This document shows, one piece after another, positions 33,756 through 46,483 of a stretch of DNA of 64,000 nt; position 1 is the first letter of the stretch; each line of letters opens with the position of its first letter. Origin of the DNA: Labia minor (lineage: Eukaryota; Arthropoda; Insecta; Dermaptera; Spongiphoridae); contig OY720350.1 in the NCBI GenBank assembly GCA_963082975.1, positions 52,840,734 through 52,904,733 on the forward strand, given 5' to 3'. The notes under the pieces are model-generated. The model was given only the letters and a program-made list of their open reading frames with translations. It did no database searches and had not been told where the DNA came from. Made by a program: the position numbers and the translations under genes.

Positions 33756-36574
33756 AAAATTAACAATGTGTGTTAAAAATGACGTTCCAAGTAATAAAAT
33801 CAAATTAGGTAGTTATTAAAGGGTGAAATATACTGTCACATTCAAGTTTCAGTTATAATAAAATGTAAATATTTCAAGATATACATAATGCATATATAAA
33901 CTTGAAAAAATTTCTCTTGTTTTGAAAAATTTCAATCAGAATAGCAAATTCTGATAATATTTAGATTTAATTGTTAATTTAATGGAAAAAGTGTACTGAT
34001 ATAAAGCCAGAAAAAAAAAATGAAACACCTGTTTAATTTTAATTAGTATATTGAAGATATCTTTTGTGATTTTATAATGTAAAAGGGTGTTTAATGAATA
34101 GTAATTTTCCGGATCGGTCATTTCCGTCTTAGAATGAATACGACACCTGTTTGTTGTGTTTTGGTGATATTATTTAATATGGGGATGTCTTTTGCGTCAT
34201 GGGGTGAAGCCACCTGACCCTTAACGATGAGAATGAATTAAAGAATTTATATTTTAAGAGGCCATTTATTTTCTAAAACGAATAGAATAGGATATTTTTA
34301 TATATATATATAGGGAGAAGTCTATCTATTATTCAAAGATTTTTTTACCCCTCCCTCATCTTCTTTAATTCGAAAAGGGCTTCGCACCTGGCTGGTTGGT
34401 GGAGGGCGAGAAAAACGCCTAGATGAAAAAAAAACAGCCGTGAGCGTGCATGAGGAATGAGAAAAGAGAGTGAGAGAAAGAAACCTCTCCTATTTTTTAC
34501 GCCCATGAAGCTGTCACTTTTTGTTCGTGTCTTAGGGGCTTGAAGGAAAGAAGTCCTATTCATTTTCCCTTTTTGTATCGTACAGTCCTATTTCCCTCTT
34601 TTTTCAAAGCCCGGTTCTTCTTCGTCTTTGGTCTTCATTTCGAGATTTTGAAATTGAAAACCGACCATCCTATGGGGGTGGAAAAAGGGACGTAAGCTTC
34701 TCTTATTGCCTTGCCCTTAATTTTTTTTTTCCTTCTTTTTCACCCAAAATATAATAAATTTAATTATATTTCTAAGTTTGCTAATTAAAAAAAAAAAAAG
34801 TTAAAAATTTTAAATCGATTATACATCTTTTTTTCTGATTTTTGTTTTACCTTCGAAAAATATAATAAATTTTTAATAGAAAATATTTATTAATTTTAAC
34901 ATTATATTTTGTTTTAATTTATTTAATAAGTTATTTGCTATTTATTTAAATATTTTTATATCATAATTGATTAATGTTTATTAAATTAACATTGAGTTAT
35001 TGATTAGTGGTGTGTAATAATAACAAAAGGATGGATTTAAAATTAAAATACTTCTCAAATTTAATATATAGTATAATTAATTATCTACAAAAATAATAAT
35101 AATATAATATATATATATAATAATATATAAAAATATTATATATTTGATATTAATCTAATAATAAAAATTTATTCTTTTAGTCATTTTTTTCAATGTTTTA
35201 ATATAAATTAAACATTTAAAATATGTATATAAATGAAATATATTTTATGAACATAAATGAGTGGGACTTAAAGTATCAGTCTCTCCATTTTTATCATACT
35301 ATACTAAATAAAATAAAAGTAAAATTTTTCATTTTTTTTATTTAAATCCTGTACTTTTTACATTTTTGTGAATTTTGACACTATAATAATTTTTTTTTTA
35401 CTTTGAAAAATTATAAATAAACAAGAGAGATGTGAATTTTTTGAAAATGTGCATAAAATCTTTTGAATTTTTTTTTCCTAGAAGGAAGAAGTTTATATTC
35501 AACTCTCATTTTATATAATTTATTATCTTCAATTTAAATTTTTAAAAAAAATTTTTCTTTTATCAAGATTTTTTTCATACTTATTATATCATTTTGAAAA
35601 ATAAACTTTTTGAAATAATATTTCTTTTAATTACTAACATTTAATAATGAAAATAAAATTATTACCTATTATTGTCTAATATCTTTTATTATAAGTAGTT
35701 AAAAAAAAATAAATAAATGAAATAATAAGTAATTAATCAAAATGGTTGAAAAGGAAAAAATAAGATATATAATATCTACATTCCAATCTATCCAACTCGA
35801 GTAATATGATATTCCCCCTCCTTTAAAATCTTTTAGATAAAAGGTCCATGGTTATGGATTTACGAGAAGAGATGGTAAAGAGAAGAAGAAGGGGGGGAGT
35901 GGAAGGAAGAAGAAAGAAAGAAGAAAGAGTGTATTAAGTTGCCCTGAAACGTCTGAAAACATTGCAAATCCTAAATAAAGATGATGACTGAAGTAGAATA
36001 AGAGATTGAGTGTGTGGGAGTGGGAGAAAGAGGAGGAGTTGGGGAGAAGAAGCAAACGCGGCTAGACAAACACACAAATGTCTAGCCTGACTATTTTTTC
36101 CCTTAGATATTTTTATTTATTTCTTACATCATAAAGGAACAACGCTTCAGACAGACGCCTTGAATTTTACTCACACCTATCTACTAAAAAGTTTTATTAA
36201 ATTAACGTTTCGAAGATTTCTATTTGAATTTGTCACATAGTCGTTATTTGAATAAATTACTTAAGTCCTATTCACACTTTCTAAGTAATAATAGGAATAA
36301 AAATAAAATATACAGTGTTAATTATAATAAGTAGAAGGTACTACTAAATTATATAATAAATATTTTTAAATATATTTTTAATGGTATATATATAAATATA
36401 AAGTTTTGAAATGAAAATTAAATAGAACAGGTATTCTTAAAATATGAGTGGTACAGTTCTTTGATCGATCTACTGGAAGGGAATTCTAAGAGAATAAAAT
36501 ATAAAGAGTGGTTGAAATTAAAAAAAGAGAAGATCGACGATCGTGTAAAATTTTATATTATTTTTAATTATATT
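33756..36574. other. Intergenic DNA with two GC/GA-rich islands
   Basis: The island at 34330-34720 is balanced, with short pyrimidine and purine tracts. The island at 35850-36080 is strongly purine-rich on this strand (GAAGAAG, GGGGGGG). Open frames over them (34345-34563, 35852-36055) are low-complexity and unlikely to be genes. Between them lies A/T-rich DNA with no recognised repeat. Confidence 0.3.
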
Positions 36575-36906
36575 TAATTTTTATGATTTTAATAAATATT
36601 TTTAAATTATTCCACATTTTAAGGTCTCTTATTTACAATATTTTCCTCTAGGAATCAGAAAGTTGTTTTTTCAGTAAGAATTTGGATTTGAATGGTGTTA
36701 ACTTAACACTGTTAAGTAAATCATTTTTTATTAACTTAACACTGTTAAATAAATCATTTTTTATTAATTTTTATGATTTTAATAAATATTTTAAAATAAT
36801 TCCACATTTTAAGGTCTCTTATTTACAATATTTTCCTCTAGGATTCAGAAAGTTGTTTTTTCAGTAAGAATTTGGATTTGAATGGTGTTAAGTAAATCAT
36901 TTTTTA
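36575..36906. repeat. 190-bp direct tandem duplication
   Basis: The block from TTTTTATGATTTTAATAAAT through CACATTTTAAGGTCTC and TTTTCCTCTAGGAATC to GATTTGAATGGTGTTAA occurs at 36577-36708 and again at 36767-36891. The copies differ at only a few bases, so the duplication is fairly recent. Inside, a 39-bp unit with AACTTAACACTGTTAA is also repeated twice (36698-36765). Confidence 0.8.
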
Positions 36907-38808
36907 TGAAATAAAAGGTTTGACCTGGGGATGATGAAATTATACTCTTATTCTTATAAGGATGGTACTCCCTGAATATTGAGATTGCAAAATAGAATCG
37001 TCCCGTCAGCCATTGAAATATTACAAAATTAACAATTGTAAATATATATAAATGAATTTTATACAATTTTAATACTAGTAGAATTATATATTATCAAAAT
37101 TAAATATTTATTTTTAAAATTAATAATATACTCCATTGGTTGTCCCGTTCTTCAAAATTAAGGTTTTTCAAAGCTCAATTAATAGTTTCAATTGGTTTCA
37201 ATTTTAGGAGGGAATTTGGGAGAGAGAAGAAGATGGGAAAGAGAAAGGAGTTCGGAAGGGTCGTGATCAGAAGAGAGAGAAGGTGTCAGGTCCTTAACCA
37301 ATTGGCCCTTTCACAAGGAAGACCCGAAAGCCCTTCCAGTAGGAGCGAGAAAAACGAAATGTGGCAACTCTGCTAGGGCGATCGATGCCCGTGCCGACCT
37401 TGCCTGGCCAGTCGTTTAGGAGGAAAGACTAAAAACACTAAAAAAAATCTATCAAACTGGTTTAAAAGAATAATAACTCGGTAATATATATATAATAAAA
37501 ACGAATGCAACTTCCTTAATTGTCACATTGCTCCATGGGAATAAAAAAAATAGATTTCTTCACATTTCAAGATCCAATATATATTTATTCCCTTCAGGTG
37601 CGTTTTACTCTTGCAAAATTCATCTCTTTCCTTCTCTTCGTGATGTTGTACTTGAACTTTTGCAATTTCCCATAATAATCCACGTCCTCATCGTAAGGAT
37701 CGCTTCAAGCGTCGTCTGGTCTTATTTAGAGTCTAGAATTTATTATTTTTTTTTTATATACTTTTTATTTTAAATGTATACCTATATATGTACGCTTCAG
37801 CATCCATCTCTGGAGCATTGTGTTCTTAATCTCTTTTCAAATGAAAATAAAGACAGTTAAAGGATTACATTTATAATTTTCAACAAGCACTTTTTGAAAT
37901 ATTTAATAAAATTTACATTCAATTTAAAAAGTACTTAAATCATATATAATATAAAAAGTTAGTGAATTTTTATATTTTTAAATTTAAACATAACAAAAAA
38001 AAAAGAAAAAAACCAACTATATATCTAAATTTAATACAATTTCCACTGAATAGATTAACGTATGTGCTAATTATTCTTTTATATCTTTTATATCCTTATA
38101 TAAAGGAATAATTAATTCTAAGTAACGAATAAGTAATTAAGTTGAACAATTATTTATATCTAATTTTTATTAAAATTACCATTTAGAAACGTCTATTTGA
38201 AAAAATAATTTTAAAATAATAATATATAATTTAAAAATAATACCTAATAAATTTATTTATAATCATTGATATATTTATTAAATTATCTGTATTTTTATAC
38301 CTCAATGGATATATTGAATATATATAAAAAACGTGAATGTCTGCTATACTATGGTTTGAATTTAAATTGAAATCTCATTAAATTACTTGTAATAGTGAAT
38401 TTATCTATCTTTTTTGTTCATTTTATTAAACAGTTTTGAAATTGCCATTTCAATTAACATGACTTTCAGATTATAAATGAATAATTCCTGAATTTATTAT
38501 ATATTTTTTACCTCAATCGTGAATTAGCAATTTTCTAATATTATATTTTTTTTTTTTGAATTAACATTTTATTCTAATAGTTATATGGATACAGAAACAT
38601 CCAATGAATATAAAAAAATATCTATTTGGGAAGAGATCAAATTTAAGACTAATACCTAATACAATAAAAATTGATATAATCTATTATTATTATAAGTTAA
38701 AAATATCTCAACGACAAATTGTTATTAATTATATTAATTATATAATTGAAAGGTAAACTCAAAAAATTGAGCCCAAAAAGTTTTCCCTTATGGAAAATCC
38801 TATGATAT
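36907..38808. other. Intergenic DNA with possible small exon
   Basis: Two balanced islands. At 37140-37420 sequence is GC-richer with GAGA tracts; a 78-codon plus frame there shows no domain. At 37600-37710 the minus strand reads DEDVDYYGKLQKFKYNITKR and on to a stop, a protein-like charged stretch followed by a GTAAAA donor-like sequence. The acceptor side is poor and other frames are also open. The rest is A/T-rich. Confidence 0.25.
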
Positions 38809-39436
38809 AAAGGGTGTTTTTTTTCTTCAAGGTATAGAACTTTAAGTTGGCATTACTGTTCAAGTTGACGACCGATTTAACAGCTGTCAAGTGATTTATT
38901 CTCAGTTTGGTTTGGCAATTCATCATGAATAGACTCACGCCTGAACAACGCTTGCAATTAGTGGAATTTTATTTCGAAAATAATGGTTCTGTGCGGAAGA
39001 TGTATCGTGCACTACGTCCATTTTATTGTCGACAAAATCGTCCATCAGAGCAGTTAATTCGATTAACCATGGAACGTTTCCTCACCACGTTTACTCTTAT
39101 TGATAACTCGCATCCCCAGAGACGCCGTACGGTGCGTACAGAAGAAGCTATTGCTACTGTAGAGTGTAGCATCGAGGAAGACCCGACAGTTAATGGTGAT
39201 CGATATAGAACCATGATTACTAACTTTTTCAACCATTATGTCCAGGAGCTGTGGTTCCAACAAGACGGCGCTTTCATGTCACATCCGAGCCAACCATGGC
39301 GGTCATATGCCAGAAATCATATATAAAATGTAAAGCGACAAGATTATCTTTCGTATAAATTAAATTCATGTCAATCGAATAATCATCGTTGTTTTATTGC
39401 AATTTAAAGTTCTATACCTCAAAAAGTAACACTCTT
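38809..39436 (+). mobile_element. Deleted Tc1/mariner-group element G1
   Basis: Terminal inverted repeats: AAGGGTGTTTTTTTTCTTCA with GGTATAGAACTTTAA at the left, and the same GGTATAGAACTTTAA block in reverse complement at 39404-39418 before AACACTCTT. Length 628 bp, about half a full element. It holds an in-frame but internally deleted transposase. A close relative, G2, lies at 55041-55545. Confidence 0.8.
38925..39326 (+). pseudogene. G1 transposase, internally deleted
   Basis: Starts MNRLTPEQRLQLVEFYFENN, the N-terminal helix-turn-helix of an IS630/Tc1/mariner-group transposase common in arthropods, and continues through RPSEQLIRLTMERF and RRRTVRTEEAIATVE. After SIEEDP it jumps in frame to TVNGDRYRTMITNFF and the VQELWFQQDGA block around the second catalytic Asp. 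The first catalytic Asp region (normally FSDEAHFWLNG) is missing. After WFQQDGA the sequence leaves the family pattern and stops at codon 134 of the MNRL start. Non-functional as a transposase. The exact subgroup is not determined. Confidence 0.8.
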
Positions 39437-40399
39437 CATAACAAAATGTAAACAAAAGTATTTAATTGGTTTAAATTATCTTTTTCCTTTGTATTGTTAT
39501 ATTGTGTTACATTCTAATTATCTTATTATATCTCACCAATGAGTTAAGTTTAAATATTTTTTTAAAAAAAATTTAATGAGGTATTTTTTTTTAATTATAA
39601 TCAGTAGAATATGTTGCTAAATTTTCATTAAAAAAATATCAGATATACAGTTCAATATACTATATTAACAAAAGAAGATTGTGTCTACTTATAGTAAGAT
39701 AGTAAGAGAATTTCATTAGATATTTAAACAAATATATAAAGTAAATCTAGATTAATTCCCAATTATATTTATTCAGAGATCTTTAATCTTTATTAAATTT
39801 GAATGAAATATGATTTCGTAAACCAATCTAATTTATCTAAAAATAATTCGAAAAACATCAAAAGAAATAGATAAAAAAAAAAGAAATAATATAATAACTC
39901 TTTAATAAAGATAAATTGATTTGATTAATAGACAAGAATTTAATTTTTAATCTCACAAATAAATTCTTAGCAATCTTAATTTTGATAGTTCCTGATAATG
40001 TATAAACAAAGTAGTCTTGTATTTCCAAAAAAAAAAATATATCTACGTATTTTTTACTATATAAATTAGGACGTCATATTTATTTATCTCATTCTTTGTC
40101 TGATCGATTAAAAAAGTAAATTGTTTATTATAAATTAAATTAAGTATTATTTTTTTTTTGAAAATATATAAAAAAGTTAAAAAAACAACATTCATACATT
40201 TTGAACCATTCTGTATTTGATTTGTATCAATGAAATCAATTTAGTATTTTATTATTTTAGGGGCTTCCTCCCTCCAAACTTAATTAAACAATAACAATAC
40301 CTATATAAATTAATACATATTTTGAAAGATTTGAGTGACTTAGGCCTAAAAAAACAATTATCAACAATCAAATATTTACTAACAGAATAGATAGACAAA
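39437..40399. other. AT-rich intergenic DNA
   Basis: A/T-rich, with no recognised repeat or gene. Confidence 0.4.
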
Positions 40400-40407
40400 C
40401 TTATAAC

Positions 40408-41082
40408 CAGTGGCGTACCTAGAACTTTTGCCGCCCGGGGCGATCTCCAGTTTGCCGCCCGTTCTATTATAAGTCAATCAAATAGTGGTTTTTATAAATT
40501 AATACACATAAATAAATTAAGTTATTTAATCAATATTAATTAAAACACAGAGTAAATTTTTTTACACATATTTGTATGAACTCGTAAACATATTTATATA
40601 ATATTTACTCTTCTAGCTTTCATACTAGAAAAATCGTGTATAATGCTCTCAAAATTTATATTATTTGTAATTTCTTGTTCTATTGACAATATTGCAAGAT
40701 TTTGTAGTCTTAATTGACTCATTGTAGAACGAAGATAATTTTGCCGAACAAAATCTTAAAGATGCGTTTACGAATTCAACGAATTTTAATGAATACAATA
40801 AAATAAAATTATTATCCTGTTCTTAGAATTCAAAATTTACACTAAAATGCATTTATATACACCGAGGAATAATATTCGAAATCATATAGTTGATCATAAT
40901 TTATATAAATCAAATAGTAAACTTATAATAATCATAATAATCATTTATTATTCAAGAAAGAAAAAAAATAAATATGAAATGAATAAGTTGCTTTTTACAA
41001 CTATAACTAAATATAAAAAATGCCGCCCCAAGATAAGTGCCGCCCGGTGCGGACCGCACCCCCCCCCTTAGGTACGCCACTG
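40408..41082 (-). mobile_element. hAT element with intact 8-bp duplication
   Basis: A 675-bp element with 14-bp perfect inverted ends CAGTGGCGTACCTA (40408-40421 and, reversed, 41069-41082). It is flanked by exact 8-bp duplications CTTATAAC (40400-40407 and 41083-41090). CCGCCC motifs lie just inside both ends. The interior keeps only the C-terminus of an hAT transposase on the minus strand. The perfect ends and duplication suggest a fairly recent insertion. Confidence 0.9.
40594..40755 (-). pseudogene. hAT transposase C-terminal (hATC) remnant
   Basis: The minus strand reads DFVRQNYLRSTMSQLRLQNL, then AILSIEQEITNNINFESII and HDFSSMKARRV before a stop. The pattern LRSTMSQ.RL..LA.LSIE is the conserved end of hAT transposases of the ZMYM1-like group (hATC dimerisation domain). 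About 53 codons are left. The BED zinc finger and the RNase H-like catalytic core are gone, so this is a non-autonomous derivative. Confidence 0.85.
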
Positions 41083-41090
41083 CTTATAAC

Positions 41091-42016
41091 GGTATATATT
41101 TATTATAATTATAACTGAATGACAAGTTAAATTATTAAATGAAATGAAACGAAATAAAAATAACGGAGAAGTAACAATTATTAAATTAAAAGTAACAAAT
41201 AATTATAACTCTGAACCTTTAAATTCTATATAAATATTATTTCATATCTACCTTTGATTGAGAGAAATTTTTTCAAAACAATATCAGACTAAATAATGAA
41301 GGTTTTGGCTTACCTAAAACAAACAAAATAAAACATTTTTTATTAGTTACATTTATTAAATAATACTTATTTCAAAATTAAAATAATTAAATAAATTATA
41401 ATTTCTTACAGAAATTAAAATGAAAAAGATTAATTATAGAAAGCAAAATTCTCACGATTCAAAATTTATGTTCATTGATACCCAATTTAATATACGTATT
41501 ATTTATTTTTGTTCGTTTCCCCTAATGAAAGAAACAAGTGTTAAGTGTTACAAGTAAAAATATAGTATGTTACCATCTGCTTCACCTAAAAGGGTTTAAT
41601 CTAATTATAGGATATTTGTTAAGGAGTAAAGGAGTGGAGTAAATCAATAAATTATATATAAATGTACCATAGATACTCATCTTATTTAAGGGTGAATAAA
41701 AAAGGATAAAAGGTGTACTTATCCCTTCCTAAATAATTATAGTCATCTTTCCCTTTTTTTTTAAATGTGGTTTCTATATCTTTTTCTTCATCTATAAAGG
41801 AGTTTTTTTATTTCTATCTTGATCCGCCCACCAAAATAATAATAAAAATAAAAACAAAATAAGATTTACACATCATTTTTGTACTTCAGAAATTTTTTTA
41901 ACATCAGATTAAAATTTCTTTTTTCTATATAAAAAAATCCTATCAATTTAAAATATATAGTTGTCTATGGAATTATTTTAAAAGAAAATGAAAATCTTCT
42001 ATCTTCATCTTGAAAT

Positions 42017-42047
<31 letters not shown>

Positions 42048-42796
42048 AGAATAAAAAGCCTTTAATGGAAAAATAAAATTAGATTTTCTGATAAAAAAAT
42101 AAATTTTTACGCCATTAGCTGATTTCAATCATAGTTAGCGTCTTATTCGGGGGGGGGGGGGGTAATATAAAATCAGTTGAGAGAGAAAATTAGGAAAGGA
42201 CACAGAAATTCGGTGGAGATGTGAATGTTCATTATAGAGACTGTTAAGGAATGTGGATTTCCAATCAAGAACAATAATAAATTAAAATACAATATTAATG
42301 CCATTTTTTATTCGATCTGTTGAAAAAAATAATCATTTTTAAAAGTAGTTTTATTTATTAAAAAGTCCCCCTTCAAATCTATCAAATAAAAATGTAATCA
42401 AGACATAAATTATAATGAAATGGGAAATTTGTATAATTTTGTTTGTTTGATATATAAATTCTCTTCGTAGTCGATATATCTAAAAGATTAGGAAATGACT
42501 TATTAGTTTTGATAAAAACAAATGTGATAGTGATAGTTAAAAGAAACGGTTTTTTTAATATTATTTTATAATGAAATTGAAAAATAGTCTATTGGGAAGA
42601 AAAAAAAGGATTATTTGTTTTTAAAAAATATCACACTAAAAATATACTATCAATTGTTTTTTTTTACTAATATAATGATGAGATAAAAATTCATTCCGCT
42701 CCTCTTTCATCAAAATTATATACTAATATTAAAAAGGTAATATTGACATGAATAAATTTCTTTTTTTTCAGTTAAATTGATAATTTCTTCAAATTA
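41091..42796. other. AT-rich intergenic DNA
   Basis: A/T-rich with an A-run near 42017-42039 and an uninterrupted 14-G run (42149-42162), which stands out in this composition and could form a G-quadruplex-like structure. No gene recognised. Confidence 0.4.
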
Positions 42797-43245
42797 GATG
42801 GAGTGTCTCCACTCGACTATCTCGCAAATTTGAATTGGATTAAATAACATATATCTATTATATTTAAATTAAATTTAATTAATTTATAAATTATAAATTA
42901 AAATTAATAAATAATATTTATTAAACCAGCGCATGTTTGGCTCTTTGTTGCTGGCACCACGTCACGTGTTGGCGCGTGAGATTTGTAGTGTTAAAAAATT
43001 AATTCTGGTACTTTCAGCGATTCAATCAAGCTGAAATTCTATATATAGCAGTTTTATACAATTATTAATCATGTGAAAAATTATCAAGCATATATTTTTA
43101 TTTTTACGCTCACTTTAGAGGGGAAAAAAATCAAAACTTGGTAGGTAATGACCTTCTTCCGGTTGAGCTACATTTCTCAAAAGTTGATAGAAAACTACGA
43201 ATTTTGAATAATGCCCATGATTCTAGCTCAAACCGTTTTTGCGTA

Positions 43246-43250
<5 letters not shown>
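42797..43250 (-). mobile_element. HINE family A copy 6 (A6), 5'-truncated
   Basis: Minus-strand copy with a complete 3' stem-loop (TGGAGTGTCTCCACTCG at 42799) and the CACGTG module (42958-42975). The core extends to GTTTTTGCGTAATC at 43249. There the (AC)n microsatellite has expanded and the 5' part beyond it is gone. Confidence 0.8.

Positions 43251-43296
<46 letters not shown>
43250..43296. repeat. (AC)n(AT)n microsatellite at the A6 break
   Basis: (CA)n at 43251-43280 followed by (TA)n to about 43296. It sits exactly where family A carries its (TG)n repeat, so it is the element's own microsatellite, expanded and now the end of the copy. Confidence 0.8.
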
Positions 43297-43867
43297 CGTA
43301 ATAATGTGTCTAAGCCCAAACTAACCCTCCCACTTTAACGACCTAAATAAAAGTGGCAGCCTGTTCCATTTAAAGAAATGATAATAATTTTAAAGTATCA
43401 AAATAATTTTGAATTAAAGTATGAGGAGGTAAATGTATGTAATGTTAATTTCAAATAAATTTAATGATGAAAAATGTATAAATAAATAAATAAATAATAT
43501 ATGGGGAGAAAACAATAAGGGGGTGTATTTCCCATCCATTAAAGATCCTTTAGAAAATCAGTGGTATAATTTCGTTTTGACATTACAGGTAGTAAAATGA
43601 AAGAAAAATATTTTCTGTGGAAGTCAGAACGATGAGGATGAACGGAAGGAAGTTAATAGTTGCGGGCATTCGAATATTATAACACTTTGAACAATGAGAG
43701 ATAAGACATGAATATTAATTTAATATTATCTTTATTATATATTCCATACGTATTTGGAGCTATGTAAAGAATTTATTTTTAATAAAATCTTAATAATAAT
43801 AAAGATAAATGCTTCTGAACAAATAAATAATAAGAACAACGAGATGAATTTTAAAAATAATAGTCAA
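43297..43867. other. Spacer between A6 and C3
   Basis: Moderately AT-rich, slightly more balanced at 43490-43690. No gene or repeat recognised. Confidence 0.35.
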
Positions 43868-44475
43868 AAAATCGGGAGTGTCCTCCCCTAGACTTTCCCG
43901 AAAATAAATAGGTAATTAGGTTATTATTATTATGTTTTAACAACAATAAAAATAAACAAACTAATTAATTTAAATTATAAAGTAAAATGGTTTAAAATAT
44001 ATTTATAATTTACACCTAACGCTATTTGTATAGGTAAATTGTCATTTCCGGTAGTCAGATCATGATGAAATTTGGTATCTGAATTTTTTTCATATTTTTA
44101 AATCTATATACAAAATAGGAAGCAAATATCTCGAAGCAAACTGGTACTTTACTTGAAAGGTAAACGCAAACAGTGTAGGTAAAGTACCACTTCCGGTTAA
44201 CCGATTTTGACGAAATTTTGATAGAAATCTACAAACTGTGAATAATATCGGTGTACCATATTTCGAAGTCCTAGCTTGATTAGTTTCTGAGTAAATTCGC
44301 TCACTGACAAACATTACATACATCCATACATACATACACACACAGACATAATTCGAAAAATGGTATTTTCCGACTCAGGGAGGTCTAAAACGTCAAGATC
44401 TATCGAAATCTTGAAGTCGAAATTTTTGACGATTCCAATACTTCCCTTATACGAAGTATGCGGGAAAGTAAAAAA
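43868..44475 (-). mobile_element. HINE family C copy 3 (C3), full length
   Basis: Best family C copy (minus strand). 3' end CGGGAGTGTCCTCCCCTAG with the GGGAG-GACA-CTCCC stem-loop (43873-43890) beside CGGGAAAGT. 5' end ACTTTCCCG with the hairpin at 44440-44470. A short TACATA/TCCATACATA microsatellite lies at 44320-44340. It keeps ACCGGAAGTGG twice in opposite contexts (44046, 44190). Unlike C1 it has no B-derived block. Flanking T-runs on both sides. Confidence 0.8.
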
Positions 44476-46483
44476 TAAAGAACTACGCGATAGTATTTTT
44501 TAATTTCTTTTAAAATTATAATAATAATAATATATATATATAATAATAATAAAACAATTCTCTACCGTCTATTTATGATATTAGTATATAATAATAATAA
44601 TATAATCAAGTAAATGATATTAATATCTTTAAATAAAATCTATTATTATAAAATTTAAATATAGTATAATTTAACTAATTGAATATTAACAAAATATTAT
44701 GATTATTAATGAAGAATAATAATTGATATTTTTATTAAATATTGATTTATATGGAGAATAAGAGGTAAAAAACGCTTCTTGAAAAAATATACTCGTATAA
44801 ATATATTTGAAGAAATGGAAAAAATATATATAAAATTTTTTCTTTTATGCTTATATATAAAATTAAAAAATATTCAAACTAAATATATATTTTCAAATGT
44901 AATAAAATGGAACCTAAAAATTGTAAAAAAACAATAAATTTAATATAAAACTATTAATTATATTGTCAAAAGATCTAAAATTTGGCTTCATTTAATAGAT
45001 ACATAAGTACATGTATTTTCTATTTATTAATTAACTTAAAAAAAAAAATTGTTAGAGAAGATTCTTTTTTGAATAAAGTGCATTTAAACCTAACATTTTC
45101 ATGTCACTGACCTAACTTACAAAAAAATATATCCTCACTTTTTCTTCATCCATGATGAAAAAATTATTTCTATACAAGCATTCATTAAATTTTATTAAAC
45201 ATTATATAGATTTTACAAAAAAAAAAAAAAAATAAAAATAAAAATAATAAGAAAAAAAAAAATGAAGATTTCAATCTACTAAGAAGAAATCCGGATGTTT
45301 TTTTTAGAAAGACTTAAAAGAAGACTTAAAATACTACTGATGGAGAAATGTGGTTGGGAGTTTGAACGGAATCAGAAGGGAGAACTAAATATACAAATAA
45401 ATGCTACTTTATTTTTAGATTATATAAAATTTAATGATAAAATTAAATAGCAATTTTATTGACATACATACATATCTTATAATAGTTTTATAATATTCCA
45501 CGAATAAATAGCAGAGCAAGCTTCATTTTAAAAAATAAATTATTTATTTTAGCAACGCGTTAATGAACTCGAAGTTTTTGGTGAAATAAGAAATTAATTA
45601 ATTTATATTTTTATTTTGAATCTTCAAATTTTCAAAGTTCGAAAATATGTATATATAGAATTAAATAAAATATAGAGAAAAAAAATGTCGAATATTTTAG
45701 AGATTTAGATAATTCTTCATTAAAAAATTTTTTTTTTAAGGTGGAGGGGGTATTCAGAGAATTTGTGCATCGTTCCCTCATCGTTACAACTTTAATCCTA
45801 TCCTATTTTATATTTATGTAAATTATTAATTGCTAACTGGAATTCAAACGCATAATTATTTGCACCTTAAATCATTTATTGACTTACAAAATTACATTTT
45901 AATAATTCATAAATAATATTAAAAGACATCGAAATTTACATTTTGTAAGTCAATAAATTCTTTAACGATACAAATAATTAAATATTCTAATTTGTTATTT
46001 TATTTTTTTTTTTTCCAAAGATTAATAAGTTATAAGAAACGATATTAAAATGTAATTTTTAATTTGTTGCACACAAATGAGAAAAAAAAAACTGCTCAAA
46101 TTTAAATTTTAATGTAATAAAGTATTTTAATAAGAATATTATCATCATCATCATCATCATCTCCTTCCACTTCTCTAAATTATATAGTTAGAAATTCTCA
46201 TTCCAAAACTTGATTGAAAATTTGATTATCTAGGTTGTTAATTGTAGATAATATTTTTTTTTTTTTTCATTAGGAAAGAAAGTCTTTTGTGTGAAATTAA
46301 TCTCTTGAAAAGAAGGAGGGTTGTGACTCATCTACCTATAATCATCTAAAAGGTCAATAAAAATATCATGTTACTACTTATTAATTTTTCTACCCCTTAC
46401 TAATAATAAAGTCAAGGAAGGGTGTGTAGAAGGATATAACTTCCAGTCTTACATAATTACACAATTTTCTTTGTTTACGATTT
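44476..46483. other. AT-rich intergenic DNA
   Basis: Very A/T-rich, with (AT)n, A-runs (45217-45245), an (ATC)n patch at 46141-46161 and a T-run at 46250-46267. An inverted repeat of about 25 bp around TTACATTTTGTAAGTCAATAA occurs near 45877-45957. No gene recognised. Confidence 0.35.
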
